Assembly (NCBI RefSeq): GCF_027214045.1
Contig: NZ_JAPWHE010000004.1
Coordinates: forward strand, 182,770 to 246,769
Reading direction: 5' to 3'
Length of the DNA stretch: 64,000 nucleotides
Origin: Castellaniella denitrificans
GTDB taxonomy: Bacteria; Pseudomonadota; Gammaproteobacteria; Burkholderiales; Burkholderiaceae_B
The notes below the pieces were generated by a model. That model was not told the origin of the DNA. It searched no databases and saw only the letters and a list, made by a program, of their open reading frames with translations. The position numbers and the translations under genes are program-made. Shown piece after piece: positions 17,266 to 25,401 of this stretch. Each line of letters starts with the position of its first letter. Position 1 is the stretch's first letter.

Positions 17266-18576
17266 TCAGCGTGATGCCAGGACCGCGTCGGCCGCCCTCA
17301 GCCCGCTGCGCACCGCGCCTTCCAGTACGGCCGGGTAGCCGGTGTCGGTCCAGTCGCCCGCCAGCAGCAGGCCTGGCCACGGGGTGATCGCGCCGGGCCG
17401 CCGAAGACCCGGTACCGCGTCGAAGGTGGCCCGCCGTTCCGTCACCAGGGCGTGCGTTTCGATTTCCGGCAACGGCGGATGCGGCCCCGCCGCCTGGGTG
17501 CGGACCTGTTCGATGACGCCGGCCGCTATGCGCGCCGGATCCCGGCCCGCATAGCGGTCCGCCGTGCCGATGACGACGTGGATCAGCCGCCGTTCGACGT
17601 CCGTACGGGCGCTGGCGCTGCGGTCGAAAAGCCATTGACCCCAGGCATCTCGCGCAGGCTCGTCGCGCAGCAGCAGCATGGGGTGGCCCGAATTCCAGGG
17701 CCGGGCAAGCCGCAGGGTCAGAGTGCCGATGGCCGAATGCGCGCAGTCCGCCCAGCCGCCCATGAATGCCGTCGCGCCGGGCAGTGACGCCAGCAGGCGC
17801 CGGGCCTCGGTGACGGGCACGGCCAGGATCACATGTCCATGCGATTCGTCATCCACCCGCCATCCGCCCGCCGGGTCCGGCGTGATCGCGCGAACCCGGC
17901 GGCGCAGCAGATCGCCGCCGAGCAGGGCGCAGACGTGGGCGGGCCAGAGCGCGTGCAGGCCATCCCGGGGGATGAGGATGCGGCTGGCGGCAGGCCCCGC
18001 GCCCAGGCTGTCGGCCAGTACCCTGACGAACAGGCGCGCCTGCGCCACGTGCGCCGGGGTGTTCGTGGCCGCCAAGCACAGGGGTTCCCACAGGCGCGTC
18101 ATCAGTCCGGGCGGGCAGTCCAGGCCGGCCAGCCAGTCCGACACGGCCTCGGACGGATCGACGCGATCCGGGTCCAGGGCATCGAACACCCGGGCCAGGT
18201 GGCGGCGGCCTCGCCAGCCATCCAGCCCGTGGCTGCCCAGGAGGACGCCCAGGCGGTGCAGGGGTGGGGGCAGGGGCCAGAAGCGCAGGCTGAGGCTGCC
18301 GTCGGCCGATCGCAGCGCCAGATCCTGGGCCATCAGGGCGTGCCCGGGATCCACGCCCAGTTCCCGCATCAGCGCCAGGGTGTCGGCATAGGCGCCCAGC
18401 AGAATGTGCTGTCCATTGTCCAGGCTCAGCCCCAGTCCGGGGTGATCGATTCGTCGCGCCCGGCCCCCCGGCGCGGCGGCGGCCTCGTAGACCCGGACGG
18501 CGCGGCCCGCCCGCCGCAGGCGCGCGGCGGCGGCCAGTCCTGCCCAGCCGGCGCCGATGACGGCGATGGTGTTCAT
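17266..18576 (-). CDS. hpnE: Hydroxysqualene dehydroxylase HpnE
   Basis: 436 aa FAD-dependent amine-oxidase-type protein. HpnE reduces hydroxysqualene to squalene, the last step of the three-enzyme bacterial squalene route. The N-terminus carries the FAD motif VIGAGWAGLAAAARLRRAG and the nearby GGRAR; LSLDNGQHILLGAY follows, and the C-terminus has LLAGDWTDTGYPAVLEGAVRSG, the second FAD segment. Its start overlaps the hpnD stop (ATGA). Assignment is strengthened by the hpnC-hpnD-hpnE order. Confidence 0.93.
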   Translation of the reverse strand: MNTIAVIGAGWAGLAAAARLRRAGRAVRVYEAAAAPGGRARRIDHPGLGLSLDNGQHILLGAYADTLALMRELGVDPGHALMAQDLALRSADGSLSLRFWPLPPPLHRLGVLLGSHGLDGWRGRRHLARVFDALDPDRVDPSEAVSDWLAGLDCPPGLMTRLWEPLCLAATNTPAHVAQARLFVRVLADSLGAGPAASRILIPRDGLHALWPAHVCALLGGDLLRRRVRAITPDPAGGWRVDDESHGHVILAVPVTEARRLLASLPGATAFMGGWADCAHSAIGTLTLRLARPWNSGHPMLLLRDEPARDAWGQWLFDRSASARTDVERRLIHVVIGTADRYAGRDPARIAAGVIEQVRTQAAGPHPPLPEIETHALVTERRATFDAVPGLRRPGAITPWPGLLLAGDWTDTGYPAVLEGAVRSGLRAADAVLASR

Positions 18577-19436
18577 TGCGCCAATCGGCGCACCAGCCCC
18601 CGGCCCCCGCCGACCCAGGTCTTCCAGGCGAGCCAGAATTTGCGGATCGGCGTCAGGGCGATGCGCTGATCGAGCACATGCCAGCCGTCGCGTTCGATCT
18701 CGTCGAGCAGGGCGGCATAGATGGCGGCCATCATCAGGCCGGGTCGCTGCGCGCGGCGGTCGGCCTCCGGCAGGGCGCGCATGGCGTCGCGGTACAAACC
18801 GCGCGCCCGCGCGGTCTGCTGCAGCATCAGGGCCTGGAACCCTTCGGTGTGGCGGCCATCGAGGATGTCGTCCTGGGTCACGCCATGACGTGCCATGTCG
18901 TCGGCCGGCAGGTAGATGCGGCCGCGCCGGGCGTCGTCGCCCACGTCGCGGATGATGTTGGTCATCTGAAAGGCCAGGCCCAGCGTTTCGGCGTATTCCA
19001 GCGTGCGCGGGTCTGTGTGGCCGAAGATGCTGGCCGACAGATCGCCCACCACGCCGGCGGCGCGCCAACAGTATTCCCGCAGGGCGGTCCAGTCGGCGTA
19101 ACGGAACTGGTCCAGGTCCATTTCCATGCCCTCGATCACGGCGTAGAAGGGCTCGGGGCGCAACCCGAAGGCGCGGATGTGGGCGGCCAGGGCGATGGCC
19201 ACCGGGTGGTCGGGCGTGCCGTCGAACATCAGGCCGACCTGGTCGCGCCACCAGGCGAGCTTCATCCGCGCGACCGAGGCCTCTTCGACCTCGTCCACGA
19301 TATCGTCCACCTCGCGGCAGAAGGCATAGAGCGCCGTGATGGCACGGCGCCGTTCCGGCGGCAGGAACAGGAAAGCGTAGTAAAAGCTCGAACCGCTGCG
19401 GGCGGCTTTCTGCTGGCAGTATTCGTCAGGCGTCAT
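18573..19436 (-). CDS. hpnD: Presqualene diphosphate synthase HpnD
   Basis: 287 aa. HpnD joins two farnesyl diphosphates to presqualene diphosphate. The two aspartate-rich Mg-binding motifs are present: REVDDIVDEV (about residue 43) and QMTNIIRDVGDDARRGRIYLP (about residue 165). The start at 19436 (MTPDEYCQQKAARSGSSFYY) is where the family begins; upstream frame extension runs through hpnC and is rejected. It overlaps the 3 end of hpnC by 11 bases. Confidence 0.95.
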   Translation of the reverse strand: MTPDEYCQQKAARSGSSFYYAFLFLPPERRRAITALYAFCREVDDIVDEVEEASVARMKLAWWRDQVGLMFDGTPDHPVAIALAAHIRAFGLRPEPFYAVIEGMEMDLDQFRYADWTALREYCWRAAGVVGDLSASIFGHTDPRTLEYAETLGLAFQMTNIIRDVGDDARRGRIYLPADDMARHGVTQDDILDGRHTEGFQALMLQQTARARGLYRDAMRALPEADRRAQRPGLMMAAIYAALLDEIERDGWHVLDQRIALTPIRKFWLAWKTWVGGGRGLVRRLAQ

Positions 19437-20313
19437 GGTGGCGGAGTGATGCGATGTCCGGGCGCGGCGTAAAGAATGCGCGCCAGCATAGCAGGAAGGC
19501 GTCGGCGCGGCCCAGGATGGGCCGGTTGCCCCAAGGGTCGTAGCCGCCCGCCGCCAGCTTGTCGAGTATCCGTAGCCCGCCATGCACCACCAGCCGCAGT
19601 TCCAGGCCGATTCGGCCCGGCAGGCGCCAGGCGAGCGGGCTGCCGGCCAGCAGGGCGCGTCGGGCCTGGTCCGCCTGCTCCCGCATCGCGGACCGCCAGG
19701 CGGCGGAAGGCGGCGAGGGGGGATCGGCGCACAGCGCGTTCATGTCTTCCGGAGCGAGGCCGTGGCGCGCCAGGCAGTCCAGCGGGATGTAGCAGCGGCC
19801 CTTGGCGTGGTCCAGGGCCACATCCTGGCAGAAATTGACCCGCTGCAGCCCGGTGCAGATGGCGTCGGATTGGGCCAGGTCCCCGGGGGCGGTCCGGTCG
19901 AACAAATGCAGCATCAGCCGTCCGACCGGGTCGGCCGAGCGGCGGCAATAGTCCAGCAGGGCGGGCTCATCCGCGTAGCGGGTGACACTCAGATCCTGGG
20001 TGAAGGCCGACAGCAGATCGAGCAGCGGCTGGATGGGCAGCCGGTGGCGCGCGAGCGTGTCGCCCAGCCGGGCGAAGACCGCCCGGTCGTCGGCGGACAG
20101 GGGCGACTGGATCGACCGCCCGGCGCCCAGGTCGCGGACCGCGCCCCGCCAGGCCTCCAGCCGTTCCAGTCGCGCCGCCGGAGCGGCGTCGCCTTCGTCA
20201 GCGATGTCGTCCGCGCCGCGCGCGAAAGCGTACAGATCGCGGACCGCCGGACGCAGCCTGGCAGGCAGCAGCAGGGATGCGACGGGGAAGTTTTCGTAGT
20301 GATCGACAGCCAT
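19426..20313 (-). CDS. hpnC: Hydroxysqualene synthase HpnC
   Basis: 295 aa, squalene/phytoene synthase fold. HpnC hydrolyses presqualene diphosphate to hydroxysqualene. It begins ENFPVASLLLPARLRPAVRDLYAFARGADDIADEG with the first Asp-rich motif (about residue 37); the second is in RVNFCQDVALDHAKGRCYIPLD. First gene of hpnCDE. There is no Shine-Dalgarno before the ATG, and TATACT lies 8 bases upstream, so the transcript may be nearly leaderless. Squalene would feed hopanoid synthesis, but no squalene-hopene cyclase is in the window. Confidence 0.94.
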   Translation of the reverse strand: MAVDHYENFPVASLLLPARLRPAVRDLYAFARGADDIADEGDAAPAARLERLEAWRGAVRDLGAGRSIQSPLSADDRAVFARLGDTLARHRLPIQPLLDLLSAFTQDLSVTRYADEPALLDYCRRSADPVGRLMLHLFDRTAPGDLAQSDAICTGLQRVNFCQDVALDHAKGRCYIPLDCLARHGLAPEDMNALCADPPSPPSAAWRSAMREQADQARRALLAGSPLAWRLPGRIGLELRLVVHGGLRILDKLAAGGYDPWGNRPILGRADAFLLCWRAFFTPRPDIASLRHHDA

Positions 20314-20321
20314 GATGAGGC

Positions 20322-20327
20322 AGTATA
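20322..20327 (-). promoter_or_regulatory. -10-like hexamer TATACT just before hpnC
   Basis: On the minus strand TATACT (5 of 6 to consensus) ends 8 bases before the hpnC ATG, with no Shine-Dalgarno between. Transcription from it would begin within about two bases of the start codon. No convincing -35 is visible at 16-18 bases, so this is tentative. Confidence 0.35.
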
Positions 20328-20426
20328 CTTAGGGCCTTTCCGAGCCGGCAGCCTGACTCCGAACAATTTGTGCCCAGACCCGGTTCCGGGGCAGCCGCTT
20401 CACTTGTCCGCTTTCCGGGGGATTTC

Positions 20427-21542
20427 ATGCCGCGTCCGATTCAGGCGACGATCGACACCGAAGCCTTGTCCCACAATCTGGGGACGGTGGCCGATCGCTT
20501 GCGGCGGGACGCCTCCGGCGCGGCGCCCTTCATCTGGGCGGTGATCAAGGCGCGCGGCTATGGGCACGGCATCGAGGCCGCGATGGCGGGCTTCGGCGAG
20601 GCCGACGGCCTGGCGATGCTGGATCTGGAAGAGGCCGTGCGCTGCCGCGAACTGGGCTGGAACGGTCCACTGCTTCTCCTCGAAGGCTTCTTCGAACCCG
20701 GTGATCTCGACGCGCTGGTCCACTACCGGATCGGTGCCGCGCTCCACTGCGCCGAACAGCTGGACATGCTGGAATCGAGTCCGCTGGCCCGGCAGATCGA
20801 CGTCTTCGTCAAGCTGAACACCGGCATGCACCGGCTGGGGTTCCAGCCGCACGAATTCCGCGCGGCCCGCGATCGCGCTCTGGTCCTGCAGGCCGACGGC
20901 GTGCTGGGGCAGGTCGGCGCGATGACCCATTTCGCCCGTGCCGACGACGATGCCGCCGTCACGCAAGCCCAGATCGACTGTTTCCTGCGGACGATCGACG
21001 GCCAGGCCGGCCCGGTCAGCCTGTGCAATTCGGCGGCAACGCTGACGCCCGGGCTGGCGGCGGGGATCGCCGCGGGCCCCCAATGGGTGCGTCCCGGTAT
21101 CTGCCTGTACGGATCCTCGCCCTTCGCCGACCGGCCGGCCGACGTGTTCGGCCTGCGTCCCGCCATGACCCTGTCCGCCCGGCTGATTGGCGCGCATCGG
21201 GTGCCGGCGGGCGAATCGGTGGGTTATGGGCACACGTTCCGCGCCCCTCGCGACATGCGGATCGGCATCGTCGCCTGTGGCTATGCCGACGGCTATCCGC
21301 GCCATGCGCCGACCGGGACGCCGGTTTCGGTGGGCGGGACGCGCACCCGTCTGGTCGGGCGCGTGTCCATGGACATGCTGGCCGTGGACCTGGACCCCGT
21401 GCCCGACGCGGCGGTGGGTACCCCGGTCGTGTTGTGGGGACGGGACGGCCCGTCCGTGGACGAGGTTGCCGCCGCCTGCGGCACCATCGGTTACGAACTG
21501 CTCACCGCCGTGACCCCCCGGGTGCCGCGTCGCGTCCTGTGA
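20427..21542 (+). CDS. alr: Alanine racemase
   Basis: 371 aa. PLP enzyme that interconverts L- and D-alanine for peptidoglycan. The PLP-binding Lys is in AVIKARGYGHG (about residues 36-46), and the catalytic Tyr from the other subunit is in ESVGYGHTFRA (about residue 270). RVSMDMLAVDLD is also typical. ATG 20427 has GGGGGAT upstream. The gap to divergent hpnC is 113 bases. It is not obviously an operon partner of the SDR that follows 22 bases later, but radA follows by overlap, so the four genes to 24426 may be one transcript. Confidence 0.95.
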   Translation: MPRPIQATIDTEALSHNLGTVADRLRRDASGAAPFIWAVIKARGYGHGIEAAMAGFGEADGLAMLDLEEAVRCRELGWNGPLLLLEGFFEPGDLDALVHYRIGAALHCAEQLDMLESSPLARQIDVFVKLNTGMHRLGFQPHEFRAARDRALVLQADGVLGQVGAMTHFARADDDAAVTQAQIDCFLRTIDGQAGPVSLCNSAATLTPGLAAGIAAGPQWVRPGICLYGSSPFADRPADVFGLRPAMTLSARLIGAHRVPAGESVGYGHTFRAPRDMRIGIVACGYADGYPRHAPTGTPVSVGGTRTRLVGRVSMDMLAVDLDPVPDAAVGTPVVLWGRDGPSVDEVAAACGTIGYELLTAVTPRVPRRVL

Positions 21543-21564
21543 ATTCCGGCCAGAGGAACTTTCC

Positions 21565-22281
21565 ATGAAGAACAGTTGTGTGCTCGTCACCGGCGCGACC
21601 AAGGGCATTGGCTGGGCAGTCAGCCAGCGTCTGGCGGACCAGGGTTGCCACGTCGTCGGCCTGGCCCGGCACGTGGCCGACATCGATTTTCCCGGCTACC
21701 TGTATGCCTGCGACCTGGCCAATGCCGGCGAGACCGAGGAGCTGCTGCGCGTCATCCGTGAAAAGTATCCGGTCGACGCCGTGGTGAACTGCGTGGGGCC
21801 GGCGATGCCGGAACCCCTGGGCGAGGTCGATCTGGCGTCGCTCTACCAGGCCTTCGATCTGAACGTCCGCGTGGCGGTGCAGGCGGTGCAGGCCTTCGTG
21901 CCCGGCATGAGGGCCCGCAAGTCCGGCCGCATCGTCAATCTGTGCGGCCGGGTGGTGCATGGCCAGGCCGGGCACACCAGCTATGCGGCGGCCAAGAGCG
22001 CGCTGCTGGGCTGTACGCGCACCTGGGCCCTGGAATTGGCGCCCTACGGCGTCACGGTCAACGCGGTCTCGCCCGGCCCGGTGGAGACCGGCCTGTTTCG
22101 CGCCGAATGCCCCGTCGGCAGCGACGCTGAAAAGACCGTGCTGGCGACGATCCCCATGGGGCGCCTGGCCCAGGCCGACGAGGTCGCCGCCGCCGTGGTG
22201 TTCCTGCTCGGCGACGGAGCGGCATTCATCACCGGCCAGGAAATCGGCGTGGATGGCGGCGGCAGCCTGGCGGGCCGCTGA
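21565..22281 (+). CDS. SDR-family protein (FabG-like) with altered catalytic Ser
   Basis: 238 aa. The dinucleotide motif TGATKGIG (residues 9-16), NCVGPA (the NNAG position) and YAAAK are those of classical SDRs, and the C-terminal GQEIGVDGGGS is FabG-like. The catalytic Ser normally found in a NIxSR-type motif is replaced: the segment reads RIVNLCGRVVHG, with Gly (GGC) where AGC Ser is expected. Activity as a reductase is therefore doubtful or changed. ATG 21565 has AGAGGA upstream. The stop overlaps the radA start (TGATG). Confidence 0.85.
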   Translation: MKNSCVLVTGATKGIGWAVSQRLADQGCHVVGLARHVADIDFPGYLYACDLANAGETEELLRVIREKYPVDAVVNCVGPAMPEPLGEVDLASLYQAFDLNVRVAVQAVQAFVPGMRARKSGRIVNLCGRVVHGQAGHTSYAAAKSALLGCTRTWALELAPYGVTVNAVSPGPVETGLFRAECPVGSDAEKTVLATIPMGRLAQADEVAAAVVFLLGDGAAFITGQEIGVDGGGSLAGR

Positions 22282-23639
22282 TGGCCAAGGCCCGGACCCT
22301 GTTCCTCTGTTCGGATTGCGGCGGCACCGCCGCCAAATGGGAAGGCCGCTGCCCGCATTGCGGCGCCTGGAACACGCTCCAGGAAACCCGCGAATCCCCG
22401 ACGGCGGCATCAGGCCACCGTTACGCGCCGCTGGCCGCCTCCACCCCGGTGCGCCGCCTGGCCGACATCGAGGCCCGCGAACAGGCCCGCAACCCCACGG
22501 GCATCGAGGAATTCGACCGCGTCCTGGGCGGCGGTCTGGTGGCCGGCGCCGTGGTGTTGATCGGCGGCGACCCGGGGATCGGCAAATCGACCTTGTTGCT
22601 GCAGGCGCTGGCCAGTCTGTCCGAACGCGGTCCGGTGCTCTACGTGACCGGCGAGGAATCCGCCGAACAGGTCGCCCTGCGCGCCCAGCGCCTGGGCGTG
22701 TCGGGCGATGGCGTGGACCTGCTGGCCGAGATCCGCCTGGAACAGATCACCCAGGCCCTGGTCGAGCGCCAGCCCGGCGTGGCCGTGATCGACTCGATCC
22801 AGACCCTGTATTCCGGTGAGCTGACCGCGGCGCCCGGCTCGGTGTCGCAGGTGCGTGAATGCGCGGCCCAGTTGACCCGCATCGCCAAGCAGACCGGCGT
22901 CACCCTGATCCTGATCGGCCACGTTACCAAGGACGGCGCGTTGGCCGGCCCGCGCGTGCTGGAGCACATCGTCGACACCGTGCTGTACTTCGAGGGCGAC
23001 ACCCATTCCTCGTTCCGCCTGGTGCGTGCCATCAAGAACCGCTTTGGCGCCGTCAACGAACTGGGTGTGTTCGCCATGACCGACCGCGGCCTGCGTGGCG
23101 TCAGCAATCCGTCCGCGCTGTTCCTCGCAGGGCATTCCAGGGACGTCGCCGGTTCCTGCGTCATGGCCACCCAGGAAGGCACCCGGCCGCTGCTGGTCGA
23201 GGTCCAGGCTTTGGTGGACACGGCCCACGTGCCCAATCCTCGCCGTCTGTCCGTCGGCCTGGAAAGCAGCCGCCTTGCCATGCTGCTGGCCGTGTTGCAC
23301 CGCCATGCGGGGGTCGCCACCTACGACCAGGACGTCTTCGTCAACGCCGTCGGCGGGGTTCGCATCATGGAGCCGGCCGCCGACCTGGCCGTGGCCCTGG
23401 CGATCCTGTCGTCCATGCGTGACCGTCCGTTGCCGGCGGGCCTGCTGGCCTTCGGCGAGATCGGCCTGGCGGGCGAGATCCGCCCGGCTCCGCGCGGGCA
23501 GGAACGCCTCCGCGAAGCCGCCAAACTGGGTTTCGAGCAGGCCGTCGTGCCGCGCGCCAACCTGCCGCGCCAGCCCATCGAGGGGTTGATCATCCGGGCC
23601 GTCGACCGCGTCGAGGACGTGCTCGGCGTGTTGTCCTGA
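22281..23639 (+). CDS. radA: DNA repair protein RadA
   Basis: 452 aa, standard length. RadA is a hexameric RecA-like ATPase that promotes branch migration during recombination. The N-terminal zinc finger is C-x2-C-x(n)-C-x2-C (CSDCGG ... CPHCGAW, residues 10-30). Walker A is GGDPGIGKSTLLL (about residue 94), the RadA-specific KNRFG motif follows in AIKNRFGAVNELG, and the C-terminal part is the Lon-protease-like domain (GLAGEIRPAPRGQERLREA). It overlaps the SDR gene upstream. Confidence 0.97.
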   Translation: MAKARTLFLCSDCGGTAAKWEGRCPHCGAWNTLQETRESPTAASGHRYAPLAASTPVRRLADIEAREQARNPTGIEEFDRVLGGGLVAGAVVLIGGDPGIGKSTLLLQALASLSERGPVLYVTGEESAEQVALRAQRLGVSGDGVDLLAEIRLEQITQALVERQPGVAVIDSIQTLYSGELTAAPGSVSQVRECAAQLTRIAKQTGVTLILIGHVTKDGALAGPRVLEHIVDTVLYFEGDTHSSFRLVRAIKNRFGAVNELGVFAMTDRGLRGVSNPSALFLAGHSRDVAGSCVMATQEGTRPLLVEVQALVDTAHVPNPRRLSVGLESSRLAMLLAVLHRHAGVATYDQDVFVNAVGGVRIMEPAADLAVALAILSSMRDRPLPAGLLAFGEIGLAGEIRPAPRGQERLREAAKLGFEQAVVPRANLPRQPIEGLIIRAVDRVEDVLGVLS

Positions 23640-23649
23640 GAGGCCCGCG

Positions 23650-24426
23650 ATGGACGGTTTCTGGCTGATTTCCGCCTGTCTCGCGGCGGGCGGCCTGATC
23701 GGGTTTTCCGGCGGCGTGCTGGGAATCGGCGGCGGTCTGTTCGCCATTCCCCTGCTGGGGCTGATCCTGGGCTACGAGCAGCAGGCGGCCCAGGGAACCG
23801 CGCTCATCATGGTGTTGCCGGCCATCCTGCTGACTTTGCGCAAATACCACCAGCGCGCACCCATCGACTGGCGTTCGGCGGCGGCTGGCGCCGTCAGTTC
23901 CATCGTGTGCACCTGGATCGGCGCCCGGATCGCACTGGGACTGGACCCCTGGCTTCTGCGACGCATCTACGCGGGCTTCGTGTTCCTGATCGCTGTGTTC
24001 TATTTCCGCGAGAGCCTGGGGCGCCGCGCCCGGCCCAGGCCGGCCGCGTTCTACCGCGAGGTCGGCCAAGTGCGCAAGCTTTGGTATTTCTGCGTCGGTG
24101 TCTGCGCCGGACTGGCCGGCGGGATCTTCGGCGTGGGCGGCGCCGTGCTGGCGGTGCCTTTCCTGACCTCGTTCTTTCACCTGCGCCAGACCTCGGCCCA
24201 GGCGGTGGCGCTGGCGATGATCGTGCCGGGCACCTGCGTGGCGCTGGCGACCTATGCCTGGCATGGCCAGGCGCACGGCCTGGTGGGCATTCCCCTGGCT
24301 GTCGGAAGCCTGCTGTGCGTGCCCTATGGGGTGCGCCTGGCCTACGCGCTGCCCGAGGCGCGCCTGAAACTGATCTTCGCTTGCATGCTGCTGGTCATCA
24401 TGGGCCTCCTGCTGATGCGGGGATGA
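23650..24426 (+). CDS. TSUP family sulfite/anion exporter (TauE/SafE)
   Basis: 258 aa integral membrane protein with 7-8 hydrophobic segments in two repeats. The start GFSGGVLGIGGGLFAIPLLG and the internal copy GIFGVGGAVLAVPFLTSFF are the paired TauE/SafE glycine motifs. Members move sulfite, sulfoacetate or other organic anions; the substrate is unknown here. It begins 10 bases after radA. A long hairpin starts immediately after its stop codon. Confidence 0.88.
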   Translation: MDGFWLISACLAAGGLIGFSGGVLGIGGGLFAIPLLGLILGYEQQAAQGTALIMVLPAILLTLRKYHQRAPIDWRSAAAGAVSSIVCTWIGARIALGLDPWLLRRIYAGFVFLIAVFYFRESLGRRARPRPAAFYREVGQVRKLWYFCVGVCAGLAGGIFGVGGAVLAVPFLTSFFHLRQTSAQAVALAMIVPGTCVALATYAWHGQAHGLVGIPLAVGSLLCVPYGVRLAYALPEARLKLIFACMLLVIMGLLLMRG

Positions 24427-24469
24427 GATCGGACATGGAACAGTCCCTGCGGACTGTTCCATGCCGATC
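24427..24469. repeat. Long hairpin directly after the TSUP gene, without a T-tract
   Basis: CATGGAACAGTCC, a CTGC loop, and GGACTGTTCCATG form a perfect 13-bp stem (24434-24463). With one bulged A at 24433 the stem extends by GATCGG / CCGATC to 19 pairs. It starts on the base after the stop codon of the TSUP gene. There is no run of T after it, so it is not a classic intrinsic terminator; it may protect the 3 end or help termination. Its right arm is shared with the first 66-base repeat. Confidence 0.75.
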
Positions 24470-24673
24470 GAATCCGAGTGCCTTGCAAGGCACGAGGTGG
24501 AGGGATGTTTCATGTTGGGATGTTCCATGCCGATCGAATCCGAGTGCCTTGCAAGGCACGAGGTGGAGGGATGTTTCATGTTGGGATGTTCCATGCCGAT
24601 CGAATCCGAGTGCCTTGCAAGGCACGAGGTGGAGGGATGTTTCATGTCGGGATGGGCCATGCCGATCGAATCC
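24455..24673 (+). repeat. 66-bp tandem repeat, three full copies and a 21-base remnant
   Basis: Copies span 24455-24520, 24521-24586 and 24587-24652, then 24653-24673 is a partial fourth copy. The first two are identical; the third differs at 24648 (T to C), and the remnant has GGG for GTT near its start. Each copy holds the perfect 16-base palindrome GTGCCTTGCAAGGCAC (24478-24493, 24544-24559, 24610-24625) and a GGAGGG 7 bases before an ATG (24512, 24578, 24644) in the frame of kdkA. The unit is a multiple of three, so the frame into kdkA stays open from 24461. Codons such as AGG, GGA, CTT and TGT are unlike those of the neighbours, arguing against a long-standing coding role. Confidence 0.95.
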
Positions 24674-24688
24674 AAGGAGACAGGAATC

Positions 24689-25387
24689 ATGAATTGCATT
24701 TCGCCGGGCTGGGTGACACACCAATTCGCCGGCGGCGCATTCTGCGTGCCCGCGCGCTTCGCGGACCAGGCGGATCCCGGCTGGTTCGACGCCCGCCGGC
24801 CCGATGCCGAGCCGGTGGGCGAGGGCGGCCGCCAGGCCGCCTGGTTCGTCGACGGCTCCCACGGCCCCGCCGTCCTGCGCCACTACCGGCGCGGCGGCCT
24901 GCGCGCCCGGATGGGGGGGCGCCAGTCCTACCTGTGGCTGGGCGAATCCAGGGTGCGTGCCTTTGCCGAAGTCCGGGTGCTGGATCATCTGCGCCGGGCC
25001 GGGCTGCGCGTGCCCGAGCCGTTGGGCGCGGCGTACTGGCGCCCGGCCGCTTCCCCGTTCTACCGCAACGCCATCCTGATCGCTCGGGTCGAGGGTGCGC
25101 AGACCCTGGCCGGCCGCCTGGACCGGGCCGATCCCGCCGCCGTCGCGCAGGCCATCGCCGCGATGCACACCGCCGGCGTCTGGCATGCGGACTTGAACGC
25201 CTACAACATCTTGTTCGACGTCGACGACCAGGTCTGGCTGATCGATTTCGATCGTGCGCGCCTGGGTGTGGTGTCCCCGGGACAGGCGTCAAAAAACCGG
25301 TTGCGCCTGCGGCGGTCTTTGGTTAAGGTAGCCGGCGCGCGCGGAGCGCAGTGGTGGGATGCTATGTCCCGTTGTTTACCTCCATGA
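24689..25387 (+). CDS. kdkA: 3-deoxy-D-manno-octulosonic acid kinase
   Basis: 232 aa, protein-kinase-like fold. KdkA phosphorylates position 4 of the single Kdo residue on lipid A in bacteria with a monofunctional Kdo transferase, such as Haemophilus and Bordetella. The catalytic loop VWHADLNAYNILFD (about residue 169) and the metal-binding VWLIDFDRAR are clear, as is FYRNAILIARVEGAQTL. ATG 24689 has AAGGAG 9 bases upstream and is the preferred start. The frame is open upstream through the 66-base repeats, so in-frame starts at 24512, 24578 or 24644 could add a Cys-rich leader. Confidence 0.92.
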   Translation: MNCISPGWVTHQFAGGAFCVPARFADQADPGWFDARRPDAEPVGEGGRQAAWFVDGSHGPAVLRHYRRGGLRARMGGRQSYLWLGESRVRAFAEVRVLDHLRRAGLRVPEPLGAAYWRPAASPFYRNAILIARVEGAQTLAGRLDRADPAAVAQAIAAMHTAGVWHADLNAYNILFDVDDQVWLIDFDRARLGVVSPGQASKNRLRLRRSLVKVAGARGAQWWDAMSRCLPP

Positions 25388-25401
25388 TAGGGGCCCATGC
25401 C

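Noticed and set aside
24455..24673. CRISPR-like array
   Set aside because: Units are contiguous 66-base copies with no variable spacers and no cas genes nearby.
24461..24688. Repeat array read as a definite N-terminal domain of KdkA
   Set aside because: The frame is open, but codon use is atypical, the opposite strand is open too, and kdkA has a strong Shine-Dalgarno at its normal start. Kept as a finding, not annotated as coding.
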